DNA of 64,000 nucleotides from Demequina zhanjiangensis (GTDB lineage Bacteria; Actinomycetota; Actinomycetes; Actinomycetales; Demequinaceae): NCBI RefSeq assembly GCF_030418315.1, contig NZ_JAUHPV010000006.1, positions 1-64,000 on the forward strand. The letters run 5' to 3'. Of this stretch, positions 62,188 to 64,000 are shown piece after piece; position 1 is the first letter of the stretch, and every line of letters starts with the position of its first letter. Both the position numbers and the translations under genes were made by a program. Below the pieces are notes generated by a model. That model saw only the letters and a list, made by a program, of their open reading frames with translations, searched no databases and was not told the origin of the DNA.

Positions 62188-64000
62188 TTAGTCCGCGAGG
62201 ACCGCGTTCTCCGTGCGGACCACCGTGGTGTCCGCGATCTCATCAGGAGCGCCATCCTCCGGGCCCACGCCGTCCACGCCCGGCTCGAGCGCAGCGACCG
62301 AGTCGACGATCTGCATCTCGCGGACCTTGCCCGCAGACATCAGGTCGGCCTTCGCCGCGCGCACCAGCTCGACCTGAGCCTCGGGGACCAGCACGTCGAC
62401 GGACACGATCTCCGTACGCTGCGCCACCTTCGCCTCAGACTTCACCTTGCGCAGCGCCGACAGCGCGGCACCGGCGGCCGGCAGGACGCCCGCGTCAGCG
62501 CCCTCGCCCGCAGCCGAGCTGAGGGGAGCGGACACCGGCCACGAGGCGTGGTGCACCGAGCCCTCGCGGAACCACGACCACACCTCCTCGGTCGCGAACG
62601 GCAGCACCGGAGCGAACAGGCGCAGGAACGTCTCAAGCGAGAGCGTGAGCGCCGCACGCGCCGACCCCGCCTCGGGCGAGCATCCCGCCGACGCGTCGAT
62701 CGCCTCGCCCGGAGCGGCACCGTCGTACGCGCGCATCTTCACGAGCTCGAGGTAGTCGTCGCAGAACGTCCAGAACAGGGTCTCTGCGACCTCGAGGGCC
62801 TTGGTGTGGTCGTACTTCTCGTAGGCGGCGGTCGCCTGGTCCACGACGTCGGCCAGCGCGGCCAGCATCGCCTTGTCGAGCGGCTGGGTGACGGGCAGCG
62901 CCATCACGTCGTTGGATACCGCGACGCCCTCCTCGAGCGAGGAGTTCGCGGCCGTCGCGATGCCGGTCGCGCCGAGCACGAACTTGGAGGCGTTGAGGAT
63001 CTTCATCGCGAGGCGACGACCGATCTTCATCTGGCCCTCGTCGAACGCCGCGTCGGTGCCCAGGCGGGCCGAGGCCGCCCAGTAGCGCACCGCGTCGGAG
63101 CCGTGCTGCTCGAGCAGGCCCATGGGGGTCACGACGTTGCCCTTGGACTTGGACATCTTCTTGCGGTCGGGGTCCAGGATCCATCCGGAGATCGCCGCGT
63201 GCTTCCACGGGAGCACGTCGCTCTCGAGGTGGGCGCGGACGACGGTGGAGAACAGCCAGGTGCGGATGATGTCCTGGCCCTGGGGGCGCAGGTCCATGGG
63301 GAAGACCTTGGCGAACAGCTCGGGGTCGTCGCGCCATCCGCCGACGATCTGCGGCGTGAGGGACGACGTGGCCCACGTGTCCATGACGTCCTTCTCGCCC
63401 ATGAAGCCGCCGGGCACGCCGCGCTGCGACTCGTCGTATCCGGGCGCGGCCTCGGACGTCGGGTCGACGGGCAGGGTGTCCTCGGCGGGGACGATCGGCT
63501 GGTCCCACACGGGGTTGCCCTCGGCGTCGAGCGGGTACCAGACGGGGATCGGCACGCCGAAGAAGCGCTGGCGCGAGATCAGCCAGTCGCCGGTGAGGCC
63601 GTTGACCCAGTTCTCGTAGCGCTTGCCCATGTGCGAGGGCACGAAGTTCAGCTCCTCGCCGCGCGCGATCAGCTCGCCACGGAGCTTCTCGTCCTTGCCG
63701 CCGTTGGCGATGTACCACTGGCGGGAGGTGACGATCTCGAGCGGCTTGTCGCCCTTCTCGAAGAACTTCACGGGGTGCGTGATCGGCTTGGGCTCGCCCT
63801 CCATGATCCCGGCCTCGGCGAGCATCTCGACGACGCGGGCCTGGGCGGAGAAGACGGTCTTGCCGGCGAGCTCGGCGTACGCGGCCTTGCCCTCGGGGGA
63901 GTCGATCGCGGCGGGCGGCTCCGCGAGGAAGCGGCCGTCCCAGCCGATGCATGCGCGGGTGGGGAGCTGGAGCTCGCGCCACCACACGACGTCGGTCACG
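62188..64000 (-). CDS. valS: Valyl-tRNA synthetase, 3' part
   Basis: The last 603 codons of valyl-tRNA synthetase; the 5' end lies beyond the window. The class I KMSKS motif is seen as KKMSKSKGN, and EELNFVPSHMGKRYENW, SRQRFFGVPIPVWY and MDLRPQGQDIIRTW are typical of ValRS. The C-terminal region after the anticodon domain is short, lacking the long coiled-coil arm, and ends in an acidic stretch. The HIGH motif must lie outside. It is convergent with the AbiEi/DUF559-like gene and shares its terminator. Confidence 0.95.
   Translation of the reverse strand, partial: VTDVVWWRELQLPTRACIGWDGRFLAEPPAAIDSPEGKAAYAELAGKTVFSAQARVVEMLAEAGIMEGEPKPITHPVKFFEKGDKPLEIVTSRQWYIANGGKDEKLRGELIARGEELNFVPSHMGKRYENWVNGLTGDWLISRQRFFGVPIPVWYPLDAEGNPVWDQPIVPAEDTLPVDPTSEAAPGYDESQRGVPGGFMGEKDVMDTWATSSLTPQIVGGWRDDPELFAKVFPMDLRPQGQDIIRTWLFSTVVRAHLESDVLPWKHAAISGWILDPDRKKMSKSKGNVVTPMGLLEQHGSDAVRYWAASARLGTDAAFDEGQMKIGRRLAMKILNASKFVLGATGIATAANSSLEEGVAVSNDVMALPVTQPLDKAMLAALADVVDQATAAYEKYDHTKALEVAETLFWTFCDDYLELVKMRAYDGAAPGEAIDASAGCSPEAGSARAALTLSLETFLRLFAPVLPFATEEVWSWFREGSVHHASWPVSAPLSSAAGEGADAGVLPAAGAALSALRKVKSEAKVAQRTEIVSVDVLVPEAQVELVRAAKADLMSAGKVREMQIVDSVAALEPGVDGVGPEDGAPDEIADTTVVRTENAVLAD

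Overview
The window is very GC-rich, with tightly packed genes on both strands, many GTG starts, and many starts lying six bases after a TANNNT -10 hexamer, as in leaderless transcripts. The order tig ... clpP1-clpP2-clpX ... valS, the paired ClpP subunits, an F420-type oxidoreductase, Eis-family acetyltransferases and an LAxTG-type anchor signal all point to an actinobacterium, most likely Micrococcales. This assignment is inferred from gene content; no rRNA is present.

Layout. 1-16,600 is ordinary chromosome: ilvE, an OsmC protein, a small membrane protein with a two-component system, a PEBP-like protein, an acyl-CoA synthetase, a TetR/DHA2 efflux pair, a DrrAB-like ABC exporter with a translationally linked hydrolase, an ArsR/MFS pair and a membrane metallopeptidase. 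16,588-24,730 is a compact accessory island: a divergent vsr, then a rightward operon of a DUF262 protein, a Z1-type ATPase and a PD-(D/E)XK protein, closed by a convergent cytosine-C5 methyltransferase. It looks like a non-canonical restriction-modification or anti-phage system and is the most interesting part of the window.

24,900-42,000 carries an F420-type oxidoreductase, a MarR regulator, a LysR/dehydratase pair, a second ilvE preceded by a five-codon mini-ORF, an ECF-like sigma factor co-transcribed with an MltG-like protein, two tandem Eis-like acetyltransferases, dps, cysK-cysE, and assorted small proteins. 42,000-49,200 has tRNA-Gly and tRNA-Pro with a duplicated tRNA 3' end and terminator, a second TetR/DHA2 pair, an aldo/keto reductase, a DASS transporter and a hydrolase-TetR operon. 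49,200-55,100 has an FGGY kinase, a DUF1304 protein, a large wall-anchored discoidin/beta-helix protein and a short CDF-like protein.

55,100-64,000 is the conserved proteostasis block: trigger factor, two DUF4190-like proteins, clpP1P2, clpX, and the 3' part of valS. Between clpX and valS sits a 1.24-kb unit bounded by a 20-bp inverted repeat (19/20 identical) that holds one AbiEi/DUF559-like gene, which looks like a small mobile or defence cassette.

Regulation is unusually readable. Palindromes next to the TetR, MarR and ArsR genes overlap the -10 hexamers or start codons of the genes they probably control.
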